64,000 nt of DNA. Origin: Gavia stellata (Eukaryota > Chordata > Aves > Gaviiformes > Gaviidae). The stretch is taken from NCBI RefSeq assembly GCF_030936135.1, contig NC_082604.1, positions 4,037,001 through 4,101,000 of the forward strand. The letters are read 5' to 3'. The translations under genes were made by a program, and so were the position numbers. This document shows, in pieces, positions 14,790-29,800 of this stretch (position 1 is the first letter of the stretch; every line of letters starts with the position of its first letter). The notes under the pieces are model-generated. The model was not told where the DNA came from and did no database searches. It worked only from the letters and a program-made list of their open reading frames with translations.

Positions 14790-14894
14790 ATTATCACTCC
14801 ATGTCGAAAGCTCATCCTTTGTGCTGATAACAGAAAAGAGATGGAAGATTGGATTGCAGCACTGAAGACTGTACAAAACCGTGAACATTTTGAG
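14790..14894 (+). CDS. DGKD: DGKD exon: C-terminal half of PH domain
   Basis: Residues 1-35 of the part seen, phase 0 at both ends, acceptor ctcttcag and donor gtaata. It reads [16 protein letters not shown] and then the PH C-terminal helix [13 protein letters not shown]. The open frame runs on upstream and downstream, but those parts are intron. Confidence 0.95.
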
Positions 14895-17800
14895 GTAATA
14901 GGAAAATGTGTTCCTTCGCACTCTATGCCCCCTCTCCTAAATAACAGTTTATTTTGAGATTGGAGTCAGCTTCCAGTGAAGTTAATAGAAGTTGGTTTTA
15001 TTCACTGTAATGGGTATAGCATTAGGCCTTCTGTAAAAACTACCCCAAATACGCTGAAGTGATTCCCCAAAGAATGCTTGTGGCTTTGTATATTCTCCCT
15101 TGGTAACTTTGAGAGTGCTTTTCAGAGTATGGGAAGGTTCTGAAACACAGTTCTTCTCCCATTGACTTTTCATTCTTCAGTTATCCTCCCTGTCCTAATT
15201 CGCGTCTTGCCTGATTGGTATTTTGCCTACTTCAGTGCATCTGTTTGCTTTTTGGGGCTGTAGTTAGACCAGCACTGCCACCAAAAGAAGCTGTCTTGTG
15301 TTTTCCCCACTCTGATGCTTGTCTCACTGTTGCCTCCTGCCTTATGCTGGTACAAGGATTCATGTGCTATGGAATAAACCAGATTGGGGAACTGATCTTG
15401 CTGAAAACTTAATCCAACAAAAAAAAGTGGGGAAGGGAAGGATCAATTCTCCAGCAGATAAATTCTCCAGTTCATTTCCCTACACATACTTGTAGTGAGA
15501 CAAGGATGGGAGGTAGGACAGGAGCAGGAATGAAGGTGTGGCTCCATCTTCAAGTAGTCTCTTCTGGCTTAAAGACCTTCTTGAGTTACAGCTATTGTGT
15601 ATAAACTGCATGTGGCCTACTCTTCCCTAGTAAAAGTGTTCTGTTTCTGCCTTTCTTGACTGCTATGTGCAAGTCTTTATTTTAAGGAAAAAAAGTCTTG
15701 TGGCTCTACTTTAGACTTTGCTGTAATACATTTATTTTATTAGTCTACCCAGTACAGCATGGACCATTTCTCAGGGATGCATAACTGGTACGCCTGCTCA
15801 CATGCTCGGCCAACATACTGCAATGTGTGTCGGGAGGCATTATCTGGAGTCACATCACATGGGTTATCATGTGAAGGTAAGCGTGCTTTCTTGTCTCCTG
15901 TTTTGGGAGCGTCGTCTTTATAGCTCAGTGCCATGTTCCCGAGCTAATTTAAGAGGAATGTTGTTAACAGTCTGCAAAAAGATGTAGAAAAGTGCTGCAT
16001 AATAAACTTGAGAGAGCTACAGGCTGTATATGAGACTGGAGGTCTTTTCTGGACCTGATGCTGAAACCCTTTGCTGCTGAATTCCTTTGGCTTCACAGAG
16101 AATCTTCCTGCAGAAGTCAAGATCAGGATCTTGGCATTTTGTAAAAGGATAATAGATGTGATGATGTTTTCATGCTGGTTTTAGTGTTAGACCTGATAGT
16201 AATACAGCTGATTATTTTTTTTCCCATATACACAAATACTGCCATCCCTTTTTAAAATCATGCTTCTGAAGTGAACAGGTATGTACTTCTGAGGTATCAG
16301 GTAGAATATTCATAAGAATACTCCTGTTCATAAGAACAGTCGTATTTGTAAGAACATCGTCGAGTGTTTGAATGCCAGGAGGTTATTCTTTTTCAGCTTT
16401 GGCATAGCAGACATGCCTGGCTGCGCACAGCTCATATTTCTAGCATGAATGAGGTTACACCTACACTGTGTAAAAGGATGCAGGAGTGTATGACTATGTA
16501 AATCATGTCAAATTTAACAAGGTGAAAACTAAGCTTTGTACAAGCAACTGGCAAAAGCAACAAGGCAAGAATGAATAGCTAGCTCGTCTTACTCAGTAAG
16601 CTTAGAGCTGATAGTTTTGGCAGTGCTAACAAGTGTAGTGAGTGCCCATGCTTTCTTCTGGAGCCAAATATGGTCACTTGGGAAAGCTTTTGCACAGACT
16701 GCCACATTACACGTTCTGAGGCAGGATTAATATATTCTTCTCTTCCTCTCTAGTGTGCAAGTTTAAAGCCCACAAGCGGTGTGCTGTGCGGGCAACCAAT
16801 AATTGCAAGTGGACAACTCTGGCCTCTATCGGGAAGGATATCATTGAGGATGAAGATGGGGTAGGCATTAGTCTTAACTATTCTAGCCTTATCTTGATGT
16901 GGAAGCGCTGACATGTGCTCTGTGGCTTTCTTCACTGTACAAATAGCATATTCTGCCTTTCTGTGTGAGCGATGTGGGAAAGGCCTTTACTGTCAGAGCA
17001 TGAGATTCTGTGTGAAAAGTCCAACCAGGGTAGCAAGGACTCCTAAATAGGAAGAGACTCCTGCTATGGACCCGGGGAGTTGAGGTTAAATAATTGTAGG
17101 CATGGGGAACCTGGTCTGAGTTTTGGCAAAAGAAGGTTAAATGAGTGGTTGGAACAGTCCCTTAGCATATGGGATGTCTGATGCAAGTCTGTGTTTCCGG
17201 GGTAGCTTGGGGCGAGTCACCTGGTCTCTTTGTGCTTGAGTGTGATGTAAAATGCCAAAAGAGTTCCTCAGGTGTTTTCTAGAAATTGCCTTTGCTGTCC
17301 ATAAACAATGCACACAAAGATTTGCCTCTCTGTATGTCTCAGTGCCACAGTGCATCCTGCACCCTTGAGTTGCACTCTGGAAAGTCCATATTGCTTCTCT
17401 CCCTCTGTACTTCAGATCTCAATGCCACATCAGTGGTTGGAAGGAAACCTGCCCGTGAGTGCCAAATGCACTGTGTGTGATAAAACCTGTGGCAGTGTCC
17501 TACGTTTGCAAGACTGGCGCTGCCTTTGGTGCAAAGCCATGGTGAGTTGAATAAACATGATAATTTCTGGAAAAGGATAGTCTTTGATCAGCTCTGTGGT
17601 TCTTTTAATGACATTTACTTAAAATGAAATCTCTAACTGTGCTGTCAGTATTTGCCATGAAGGACTTTATTGTTCTTTCTCCAGATGATAAGGAAGAGAT
17701 AGAAATTTAAATTTGTGCTGAAAAGTATCACTGTGATGCATAAAAGTAAAACCTGAAATAAGTATCTGGCTTCTCTGCAAGCTCATTTTCTTCTGAGACT

Positions 17801-20800
17801 AAGCTTTTGTAGAGGAATCTAATGACACTAGGAATCAATGCCTCAGGCATGGGAGACTTTGGATTTTAAGGAGCCATTTTTCTTTACTGAGAGAGTGGTG
17901 AGATGCTGGAATAAGCTGCCCAGGGAAGTGGTGGAGTCACCATCCCTGGAGGTGTTCAAGGAACCTCTGGACAAGGCATTGTGGGACATGGTTTAATGGG
18001 CATGGTGGTGTGAGGTGATGGTTGGACTTGATGATCTTACAGGTCTTTTCCAACCTTAGTGATTCTGTGATTATTTGTCATTTCTGCAAGTTGAAAAGGT
18101 ACAACAAAAAAGATGATAAAGAATACTAAGCTATTTTAATAATAGCAATTTCCCTTCCCATGGCAATAATAGCAATTCCCTTCCCTCTTGCCTAACCACT
18201 GCAGTGATGCAGCTCTTGCTATGTTTCCAGTTGTCTATAAGAATAATAAAAGAAATACCACGAAATGTGTATTTTTAATATGAGGGGTGGGGGCTCAAAC
18301 CCCAAGCAAAGCCTCTATCTTACAGTCTTCATGTACCAGAAATGACTGAAGTGCCCTGCTCTACTTTGTATTTCCTTTTTTGGGTGGCTTTATTAATCCC
18401 TTCTTCTCTTACCTCTTATGTCCCTTGTGTCTTCCTGCTTTGTTTTTCGCTTTCTTGTTTTCTTGAATTTCCAGCTTTTTCTTTTGTAACTACTTTTGAT
18501 CTCTCAACTGAGGCTGGGATTTTGAAAGCAGAATGCCTGAAGGCTCTTAAAGCCACATAATCTGTTATGTGGTCCTCTCAGCACTCAAAGTGCTAGTCTC
18601 ATAAATTCAAATGGCAGAAAAAGTACACACTAATGGAAAGAGGAGAATTAGTAGAAGACTCTGATTAGATCATTCTTAAAATAACTTTATCGATTGACAC
18701 TTCCATGGATTCTCCCCCTCTTCCTTTCTTATTCTTCCTTTACAACCTCTTGTTGGGTGGCTTTATGAGTTGTACCACAGTGCCCAAAAGAGTCTGAATG
18801 AATGCTTTTTGTTGATGTTTTCAGGTACACACAGCATGTAAAGAGTTGCTGCCAAACAAGTGCCCTCTTGGGCTGTGCAAAGTATCTGTCATTCCTCCTA
18901 CTGCTCTTAACAGCATTGATTCAGATGGTAAGTATCGCTAGTAAGTAGTGCCTTCTTTCTCTTCCTCTCAGTCACAGTCCCTTCAGCTAACACTGTTAGT
19001 GGCAGACTCTGTCTCTTTGACTCTGCTTTTTGTTGTTGCTGAAATTCCAAACTGGAAGATATTGCTGAAGTATGGCAGTGAACTGTTTGCTTTGCTTTTG
19101 CATTCAGTTTATTACCCTGTAACGTCAGTATTTGCTGAGCTGCAGCTGTTAAAATTTATTGAGAACAACTATATTGCAGAAGCAGTTTGGGAAGGTTGGG
19201 GAAGCTGAAAATTTTGGCATACTGCTAGGAGATAAGTGTGACATTTGGCAGCATGAGGTGTGGTTCGTGCTGGATTCAGGGCTGTGTGCCTTTGGTGTTT
19301 ACCCAGTGAGTGCCATAAGCACAAGGAAAGTATTAGCTTCTTTGTAGCTTTGCTGTGGTGTGGGGTGTTGTCTTTTTCTCACTCCATCTCCATGGACAGC
19401 TTCACATTTCTTTGCTTTTCTTCCCTTTCCCTTCCCTTTTCCTCAACAGGTTTCTGGAAAGCTACTTGTCCCCCTTCTTGCACAAGCCCTTTGTTGGTCT
19501 TTGTCAACTCAAAAAGTGGAGACAACCAAGGCGTAAAATTTCTACGAAGATTCAAACAGCTACTGAATCCAGCCCAGGTCTTTGACCTCATGAATGGAGG
19601 ACCTCATCTTGGGTAAGCAGATATTCTATGGAAGCACACATTCCTTGTAAATAACAGAAAAGTACGAGTGATTTATTTGATTATAAGCTCATCTTCAAAT
19701 ATAACAAGGAACCTATTCCTCAGAGAAGACTGAACACATAGGAAGTTTGGAGGGGTTTTCCCCTCTCTGTGTTTAGTGTTATTGATTCGCTAAAACAAAA
19801 AATGTTGTTGAAAAATGTTACTATTTCCATTCATCAGTAACAAACAGCAGGAAAGCTTGAGGGGTTTTGGAGGAATTTCAGAAACACTCCCCTGGAAGAA
19901 GACCAAGCGTGGAAAGCTTGAATCCAGAAGAAAACTTATCAGCAAACAGGCTTGTAACAGGCATCCTGATGTGCTGTTAATGAGAGTTAGCTTGAGTTAA
20001 ATCAGGTGAACAGACAAATGTCATAGATAGCAAATGAATATTGTCAAAATGAGATTTATCCAGAAATAACTTACCTGGGAAGTATGTGAAACTTCCATTC
20101 CTTAAAGATTTTATGGTGATATTGGGAAAACATATCTTACAAATGCTTTTGGTAAAGTTGGTTCTGCCCTGGGACCTAGATGACATTTCAGGCTTGTTTA
20201 CCAGATTACACTAGCATATCTAGGGATAAAAAACAAGTGAGCGCTGTGGAGTAAATTCCTTTAGTGTATTTCTGCAACTCTGGTTAAAAAAAAATAATTG
20301 TCTCTAGTTTGCTCCCTCCAAATGTTTCTCTGTTGCATCAGATTTGAGTAACTTTTGTCATGAATGGGTGCTTCTTATTGTAAGAGCCAGCACAAGGTGA
20401 CTTTCCTTCATATTTTTCTAAATGTGACTCAAAGTCCATGACTAAGACCTGTAGATGCAAGGTGCTAAATCTGGGACTGTCCACTCCTGGATGACTGACT
20501 GGTAGGCTCTGCTTGGCTGAGAACTGCTGTGGTTTCTTGCCGTAGTGCATTGTAAAACACTGGCCTTTCAAACTGCAGCATGCTGTCTGGGGGATGTGTT
20601 TGGCTGATAAATAATATATAGAAAACTTTTAAAATTAAATAGTTTTCTTCTTCTCCTCCCCAGTTGGACTGACTGTAGAGAGGATTTTGCTTTTAAGCAG
20701 GAGAGGAGTGAAGGGAGGGAATTATTTTCTCAGGCTGTGGTGCACACTTCTAAAACAGCTACTCTTGTTTGCTTTCTTAAAAAGGAAATGGTGGTACAGG

Positions 20801-23800
20801 GTAAAGGTTGCTTCTTAATAATTTAAATATTCTCAAGTGGTGCCAGTCAAACTGTACCATAAGATTTTGTCATTTCTGATAGACATTTTTCATGTGTCAA
20901 CAGTGCTTGAAGAAATAAGGATTTTCATGTACAACAGTAAATCCTGTTTAGGTAATAATAAAAAAAAAAAAAACACAAAACCAAAATAAAAGCAGGCAGT
21001 AGTTCTGGAAGATGTTCAGTAAGAAGCACCGTTTCAAACAGCTTAAGGAGAGGTTATTTTTAATATTCTGAAAAGGGTGAATAGAGAAATTCACACTTGT
21101 CTTGCTGGTGAGTTGTTTTGCTTGCCTGCAGGACAGACAAGGCGCCAGAGCATTGATTTATGTTGCTTTCCCAGAAGGAGGAGTAAAGCTTGTGAGGCTT
21201 TACATCCTCTTACAGTTGTCTGCTTACTGAATGACTGCATAAAGTACCCACTCTTCAGGCTTTGCTTTAATTGGTGTGGCCTTCAGTGCGAAGGCAGTGA
21301 CATCAGAGCACTCCAAACAGTGACAAATAACTAGTGTTAGGCTGAACGCAGCAAATCTGCAAAAAGGAATTAATTCAATGGATAATGAGCTATCACATGC
21401 TTGTTTCCTCTTCTGTTCAGATGAAAGTGCCCTGCTTTAGCAGAGGAGTATGTCTGGGACATTTTTGTAGTGAATAGCCATTGTAAATTGCTTAGCAGTA
21501 TTTATAATTCCTTATTTATAATCTTTTTAATTAATCTGTAATCTGACAGTGGCCCATATTCATTGCGAAATCAGAGCCTACTTTAAGCAAATCTGCCATG
21601 TTTATTACCTAGATTGGAATTGTTTATCATTTCTTTCTATAACAGCTGATTGTTCTTCTCTCATGCTTTTTTCTTTCCCTTCTCTGTAGTTTGCGCTTAT
21701 TCCAGAAATTTGACACATTCCGGATTCTAGTTTGCGGTGGGGATGGAAGTGTTGGCTGGGTTCTCTCCGAAATTGATAGCCTCAATCTTCACAAGCAGGT
21801 ACCTGCCCAACGAGCTTGGTTGGATGAAAGGATGAAGGAATAACAACAGCATGGGTTGAAGAGGACTTTCTTTGATCATACAGATGTTGTTTGCCCCAGG
21901 ACTGAAGCCGCTGACAGCTTACCACAGCAGTGTTCTTGCACTAGTTTTCTGCAAGAAGCAGTACCGGACTGATTCATTATTCCTATCTCCATTGCTCCCC
22001 CACAACTCCCTCTTACAACATCCTCCTTTTGGAGTAGCTCTGAGTTACTCCTGCTCCATTGCCAACAGAGACTTATACTCAGAAAGGGCTGCAGTTAGAA
22101 AACTGGGAGTTCTACAAGGGTAGCGCTCCTCATCTATTCCCTTTAATTCTCGTGGTGTTGTTTCTGAGTCCTGGAATAGACAGAAACTTCACTGGAGTAG
22201 AGGTTATCATACAGTGTTCAATTTGTTTCCATTTTGTCTTGAAGATGTTCATGCTAATTTTACAAAAAAAGCAATAGCACCACCTGACGGTTAAATAAAT
22301 GAATCTGCAGAAGGGGTTACTTTTAGTAGGATGCTCCTCGAGATGGTAGCTGTAATGCACTGCTCTCTCAATTAACAACTTAAAAGTAGAGGAAATATTT
22401 CCTTACTTGCATGCTCTTCTGGCTGTTTTCCCCATCCAATTACTTTCTCCTCTCTCTGGGACTAGCTGTTTCTCAATGACTGATCTGTGTAAGGAATCAG
22501 TCATGTTACTTGTGGCTGTTTGTGGCTTGTGTTTTCCCATTTGAATACCAGTTTGGTTTCCTTTTCTCTAATGCAGTGCCAGCTGGGAGTGCTGCCCTTG
22601 GGAACCGGAAATGACCTTGCCCGTGTGTTAGGCTGGGGGTCTGCTTGTGATGATGATACCCAGCTCCCGCAGATCCTGGAGAAGCTGGAGAGGGCCAGTA
22701 CCAAAATGCTGGACAGGTGAGTAACCGTCACTAACGTCCTCTCCTGCTCAAGAGTTCTGTGAAAATACCCTTCTGGGAGAACTGTGCAGTTCTTGATTCT
22801 ACCCAGCTGCTGCACTTCTTACTAATGCCAGTTAATGTTTTTTCTTCGATAATCCCCTGTCACCCTTTAACAACAAAAGGTACCCTGACTTTCTATGTCA
22901 CTGCTGCAGAATAGTAATGAGTGGAATTGTCTGATGTCCAGTGTCGTCTCTTGTGTTCCAGAGTTCTTGTCAAGTGAATTTGACAGCCTTACAGTCATGA
23001 TAGATTTAGGTTTTTTTAAAGCTAATTTTTTTCTTGGTAAATTTGAACCAATTTATCTTGAGTTTGGCTTAGAAATGAAAGCTGAATGCAGAAATGGACA
23101 TCTTTACCCCTAGTATTGATATCGCCTATATATCTTTGTACGTTTAAAAATGTTTCTTGTCTTCAGAGTTGCATCTTGGCATCTGTTAGGTTGAATCAAG
23201 TAATGCCTGTAGAATTTCTGTGGGAGAGGGAAGAAGTACAGAGAAGGTCCTTGTGCTGTAGGATACTTGTTCATAGTGTCATCCCTTCCTTTTCCCCCCA
23301 GCTCAGCCCCTCTGCAGTTCCATTGCAACCCTGTGGCTTCCTTATGTCACTCATGCCCCTGCCAAAGTGCAATTTGAGGTTCTAACCTGCTATGTCCTTT
23401 GGATAAAGCAAGAAATCATCTGCCTTATACTGACAGCTATGATGTCTGCTTTTCAACAGGTGGAGCATCATGGTGTATGAAACCAAACTCCCTCGCCAGG
23501 CCTCCACTTCCACAGTCACTGAAGATTTCAGTGAGGATTCTGAGGTACTTCATGAGGTGCAGAGGGCAGGGTACTGGGAGCCATGGCCTCAGAACAGACA
23601 AGATAGGAGGCAGTGGTTGAGTTCAAATGGAGCAGGCCTGAGCTATGACTTGGGTGAAGCAGGAGCTACAAAGATCCTGGGTCTTTAAGTCAATGAAGTA
23701 TTACGGAGAAGGATGGAGGTTGGGTTACCAGAGTCAACAACCGTAATGGGGAATGGGAGGAAAATGCTTTGGAACAGGACAGAGAGGAAATTATCGACTT

Positions 23801-26800
23801 TTATCTGCTGTCATGACACCATGTTGAAATTGTAGAAAGCTGCATAGCAGTCATAAAAACCATAGAAAAACAATTTTAGATGCATAGTTAATCAGAGACT
23901 CTAAGAACTGCACTGCTGATGATTTCTAGGTTCACAATTAGTTTCTTCATCAGATTCGGATCTTCAGTGGGTAACTGAGCCCTGGACCGCAGAAATTTTC
24001 CAGGGCAAAAAGAACCTGTAGAATCGTAGGTACTCTCTGGGGAGCCAGGGTAACATAGCATATGTTGTAATGTTGGGAAGCAGCACCCCAGTGGCTTGTT
24101 TTTGACTGTCATCAGGTGCAGAAGATTCTCTTCTATGAAGACTCTGTGGCTGCTCATTTGTCCAAAATTTTGACTTCTGACCAACACTCGGTGGTCATCT
24201 CCTCAGCCAAGTGAGTACCTACAGGACAACTGCTCTAAGTGAAAGTTGCACTGTGAAAATCCTGAGACAATCCTTGTGTGACTTTGTTTTCACTACCTTC
24301 TTTGTCTAGGGTGCTTTGTGAGACCGTGAAGGATTTTGTGGCTCGTGTAGGGAAAGCCTATGAGAAGGCAACAGAAAGCTCAGAGGAATCAGAGGTCATG
24401 GCCAGGAAGGTAAAATTGGAAAAATTGTTTGGGTTTCTACTTCTGAAGTGGAAAACTGTCCTGTTTTCAGAGAACTAGGACAGCAGCAGTTCAGCAAGCA
24501 CTAAAAGAATGAGCTACCCAGTCTACTGTTAGTTCTACTCAAATATTCTTCTTCACCTTGTAGTGCTCTGTCCTGAAGGAGAAGCTGGACTCATTGCTGA
24601 AGACACTGAATGATGAATCTCAAGCATCTTCATCTCTGCCAAACCCTCCTCCCACCATTGCAGAGGAAACCGAAGATGGTGATGGGTCAGGCAGTGCTTG
24701 TGATTCTTCTAGCGACCGGTCAGTGGGCTCATCATGTACTGCACGGCCCCAGATATTTCGTCCTCGAGAACAGCTCATGTTGAGAGCCAACAGCTTGAAA
24801 AAAGCCATTCGTCAGATAATAGAGCATGCAGAAAAAGGTAACCTGTTAGGAGTCCTGCTTGTGACTCGTTACAGGCTCCTGAGAAGTATAAATTTCCTCT
24901 ATTCCAGAGGGGAGTAGGGTTCTTTATTACAAACAGCTTTCCTGAGCTAGAGAACCTATGCAGTAAGCCTGGCTATTTAGTTTCAGTATCATCTCTGCAA
25001 GCCCACCTGTTTGAAACATTGCTTGGTAAATGAGCCTGAAGTTCAAGGTATGTTCTCTCCCATAGGGCTGGTTTAGGAAGTTCTTACCCTCCCACACTGT
25101 TCATTTGGGTTTCCTGCCTGTCCGCACCCATACCACAATTGTGTCAGCGCAACTGTTTGTGGGGCCTTGCTGCAAAACAGATCTGAAAATACTTGGGAAG
25201 AAAGTATTTTAAGTATTTTAACTTGGATTGTTTCAGAAATCTCTTTATAGTACAGCCCAGCAAAACAGTGCAGTGGTACAACTGCAAGAGAGGGCAGGAA
25301 CTTCTTAAACTAGGTTTGTCACTGGGAAAATGTTATAATACTGCACCTTGATGCAAATCAATTCTATTCCAATGTAACTTCCTAGGCAGGTGACCCTCTT
25401 CTCCACATCTTGACCCTTATCTCTCTCCAGCCACTCACACCCATAGCTCAAAGTTTCATTTCCTTCGAAAGGCGTCAGTCTCCCAGATGTTAGTCATAAA
25501 CTCAGTGGTTTAACTTAGACCAAAGGAAGTACTTAACAGCTTATTACTGGAGATAAAAGCGTTGAAGTTGCAGATGTGACGCCCATGCACACCTAAACGT
25601 GCACTACGAACAACTATGTAGTCAGCTACAGATAATTGCAATGTTGCTTGGATTTCCAGCACAGCAGTATTTTATACAACCTGTCTTGAAGGTGAAATTA
25701 TATGAGATGATGGAAGTTGAGCAAACAACCTACTTCTGGTGAAGTAGAGGTCTTGACCTCACTGCTGCCCCACTTTGCTGCTACTTACCTTATGCCAATT
25801 TGATGTTTGTTGGAGTTGTTTTGGAGCCCAACCAATCTGCTTAATCCAGCAAGAAGAGTTTATATTTCTGCTGGGCTTAGTGAGTTGGATAGCCTTATGG
25901 GTAGTTTTGATGAAATCCAGAGACAGCACAAGGGAGGGGAAGAGACTGAATGAAGGGGGGCTCGTCCCCCTGCAGAGGCAGTGAGCTGGTAAATCAGCTC
26001 AGGGCTGTTCACGGAGCTGTGCCCTGTGAGGGGTTGCTGGGGAGGAAGGTCTATTGATTACATGCAAAGGAAGTTTTGATTTCTTTAGGCAACATGCTAG
26101 CATTTAACTCTGACCAGCTCTTGGGCTTATGTTTCAAATGTATTTGTTCAACTTCTCCAAACTGTTTTTCTTCTTCCAATGTATGTAATCTGATTCTTTC
26201 TCTTGTTTTTATTTTTTTTTTTTACCACTGCTATTGTCATCCTCCTGATTATATTATGGCCTTTTCAAGTGGCTTATCCTATTGCCCCAGTACAGATTAA
26301 GCAAACAGAAAATTCATTAAATTTATCATTTAATGTCCATCTGGTTAGAATTTCTGGCAACATCTAAATGCAAATAAATGGAAGCCCATCACCTGTAGCA
26401 CAGTTTACATCTCAGGAAGCCTGATGCCTGTAGCATTCAAGGTGGACACTTCTATTTAGAGCCTCACTACTAAAAAGCTCAGCAAATAAAACAGGAGGCT
26501 AAGCCAGTCCAGTTCCAGAAGCTCTCCAGAGCAGAGCTTAGTTGAGACAAATTATATAGGAAAGCTTTTTGTTATTCCTGTTCTTTCCTTTAAGGAATCA
26601 GGGCCTTTAGAGTCCCATCCTATTGTTATTGACATCAGTGGAAAGTGTTCCTTGCTAGAAGAGCTGTGAGGCACTCACCTGCTGTCTCTCTCCTTACAGC
26701 TGTAGATGAGCAGAACGCCCAGACCCAAGAGCAAGAGGGCTTCCTCCTTAGTCTCTCAGCCTCTGAAGAGAGTAAGGAGCTGAGGAACGAAGATAAAATC

Positions 26801-29800
26801 TCCCTGCAGTCATCACACAGCAGCAGTTATGGAGTGTCCAAAGGGAGGAGCCAGCGGAAAGGTACTGCTCCGGGGCTGCCACCATGCGGATCTTGCCTGA
26901 GAATTACTATTCTGTTGTAAAAAGCGAGGGAGGTGTTACGTGTATTATCTTCCAAGTTCTGTTTTTCTCTAATTTTTGAATGATTGCTTTTCAGATGCCA
27001 GGCCTTGCACGTTTCTATGCTCTAGCCTGTGCATTATACACCCCACTTTTCACTACATCTCTGATGGCTGGTCCATCATGTTAGTATATGGAGCCTAGGA
27101 TTCAGAAATTTTCTTGCACCTTAGCCGGTAATCTGGGTTTTCTTGGCTTTCAGTGCTTGGACAAGGACAGTCTTGAGCATTTTTCATGTCATCTACCTGA
27201 TGACATTTCCCTGTAAGCCCCTGCCATCCTTTGCAGGTGACAGAGAACGGAAGCCAGTTTGCTTTAATAACTTCGTTATGTGAGCAATTTGTTAGAGATC
27301 CCTGATCACTTCAAATATATTGGAACTTATCTGAGTGTTGATTGGGAGCCAGATACTCTGTCTGCTGTGCTGCTGGCACCAGCTTTTTCTCATCTCTTTC
27401 TAATATTTGCACGTGGCATTTCGGTACCTCCAATCTGTGAGGTTTTCTGGCTGCGCATATGTCATACCTCTGTCCCTTAATGACTGGTTCTGTCAACTCT
27501 TTGTTTTATGGTGGCTAGAGTGTTTTGCTGTTGAGTGATTCCTAACCGAGTCTTGCTGCTCGGGCTGTGCTGCTATGTGCTGGTCTGAATCACAGCATTA
27601 TGTTTGTCAATAGCCATGTTTGTGTTGTGTTTTACAGCGTCCAAGTCTCCTTGCGAAAGACTAATAAACAAAGGAAGTTTGTCACTGGGCAGCTCTGCAT
27701 CTCTTCCTCCCCAGACAGGAAACCGGGACAACTTGCCAATGCTGAACACAAAAATCCTCTACCCAAGTAAGTGTAACACCCACCACTTCCCATTGAGGCA
27801 GCCAACTGGAGCATGGATGACAGCAGCGCAGGCTGCAGTCCCCACATGAAAACATGAAATTGTCCTGCCTGATGTCCGTTTGTGCAGAGTCCACTTGGGG
27901 AGAAATCCCTTCGTGGATAACTTTCCACTAGGGCTGAAAAGCGGAGACTTGGAGGGAGCCGTAACAGTTTCCAGTCTGTAGCTGTGACCTAGACGCAGAT
28001 TTTTATTAACACTGTGCAGTGGCAGAGTTTAGATGCCATTTACAAGGAGATACTGAGCTCAAAGTAACCTTGAGAAGGCTGATAGGATGCTGCTGAGAGA
28101 GGTTTCTGAAGAGTGGCAGCCATAGACTGGGAGCAGCAGTCCCTTCATGTGAAGGCTGAAGTCACTGGAGGTGCACAGACCCAGCAGAATTCCTGCCTCC
28201 CACATCTTGTGTAGCAGCTTCTCCCCATCACTGTGGTGGGGTCCTTCCACCTCTTCCCCCAAAGTACTTGTTCAAATTGTTTCTTCTGGAAGCAGGTAAT
28301 TTCCTTTCTCTCTGACAAAGCTACTGTTTGTGGTTCGCCAGCTAATAATTTAAGAAGCAGGAGGCAGTAATTCTTGAGCAACTTGGAGAATAGCTTCAGT
28401 CCTACTCCTCTCTACTCATTGAAGCAAGGACGTTGCATGTCTCACCTTGGAACAAAAAAGCTACTGCAGTGAATACACTCCAATTTCCCATTTCTATGTG
28501 CCTGTACAACTGTGCTGCTGGCCTTAAGTGATACCCTGTTAATCAGAAACCCTGCAGGCAGCCCCCAGAAACCCTTCTCTGTAGTGAGAGAGCTAAGCCT
28601 TCTGGAGTGGAAGAAAGCACTATTGCTATCTGCTTTCCACAGTGAATGAGAAGGGTTAATATATTCTGCCCTGTCGTCTAGTCTCGGAGATTGAAGTTAC
28701 CTGTTTTCTGCTTATTATTAATCACACTCTTCCCTGTGGTCAATTTTCCTACAGATATCCGTGCTGGCATGTCTGGTTCTTTGCCTGGGAGCTCTGTCAT
28801 CAGCCGATTGTTGATCCATGCTGATCCCTTTAACTCTGAGCCTGAAAATCTGTGAGTATGCCCAGGAGGTTGAAGGGGGGGAGTGGGTGTTTCCAAATGG
28901 ATCTCAGCAGAGAAGTAGATTAGTTTGTAGTGCTCAACAATGGACTGCAGCAGCCCAGAGTTATGTAAATGAATTCATATGCTGGGTGCCAGTGAGGATC
29001 AGCTTATTTAGTTACACACACAGTGACACATCTGAGTCATGGTCGAAGATTTTTAGGTTTTAGGTGAGAATGAAATCTAGATCAGTCTTCTCCCTACACT
29101 CAGAGATTACTCCAGCTTCCAGTTAGTAGACAGTAACCTGTGGGGGAATCACTACCCTTACAGCATGGAAGCCCGAGAAAGGTCATGGGCAGGCCACAAC
29201 AGGGGAGGCAGTTGGGAAATGTGACGTGAAGACTTTCTCAGGCTGTTTCTGCTAAACTGTTTAACAGTAAAAGTCCAATGATACAGACTTTAAGGTTTTT
29301 TCATAGGGTTCGGGGCCCCTGAGATGAGTAGCTGACACTTTTGAGCTCATTTGCCAGGCTCTGTAAATACATATACATATTAAAAAAAATATATATACAC
29401 ATAAGCCATTAGCATTGCTAATGTTTTGTGAGACCAGCAACATAGCTTTTTGTAAATGAAGTGTAGGCTTCTGAATATGTTTCTGTGGCAAGGGGCTAAT
29501 TCCTCTGCAAATCTTGTGGCCACGAAGTCTTACGGACAGAGACTGCAGGCCGGGGACCTCTGCTCAACAGCCACTTTTATGGTATTCTTTGTGAGTTTTA
29601 GGCAGTTCCCAGCAGTGCTTATCAGAGCACGTTGGCTTATAGCCTTCTTGTTCTTCTCCTTTTCATGCAACAGAATTGTGAGGTGGCCATGTGAGATGTG
29701 TACCAAATGGTACGTGGACTTAGGAGTGAAGAGTTTTGTTCTTTTGTTTGGCAGTGAATGTTACACAGAGAAGTGTGTCATGAATAATTACTTTGGAATT

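Noticed and set aside
18138-18187. Short tandem repeat built on aataatagcaatt
   Set aside because: Only two partial copies in an intron; ordinary small duplication, kept only as a note under the introns.
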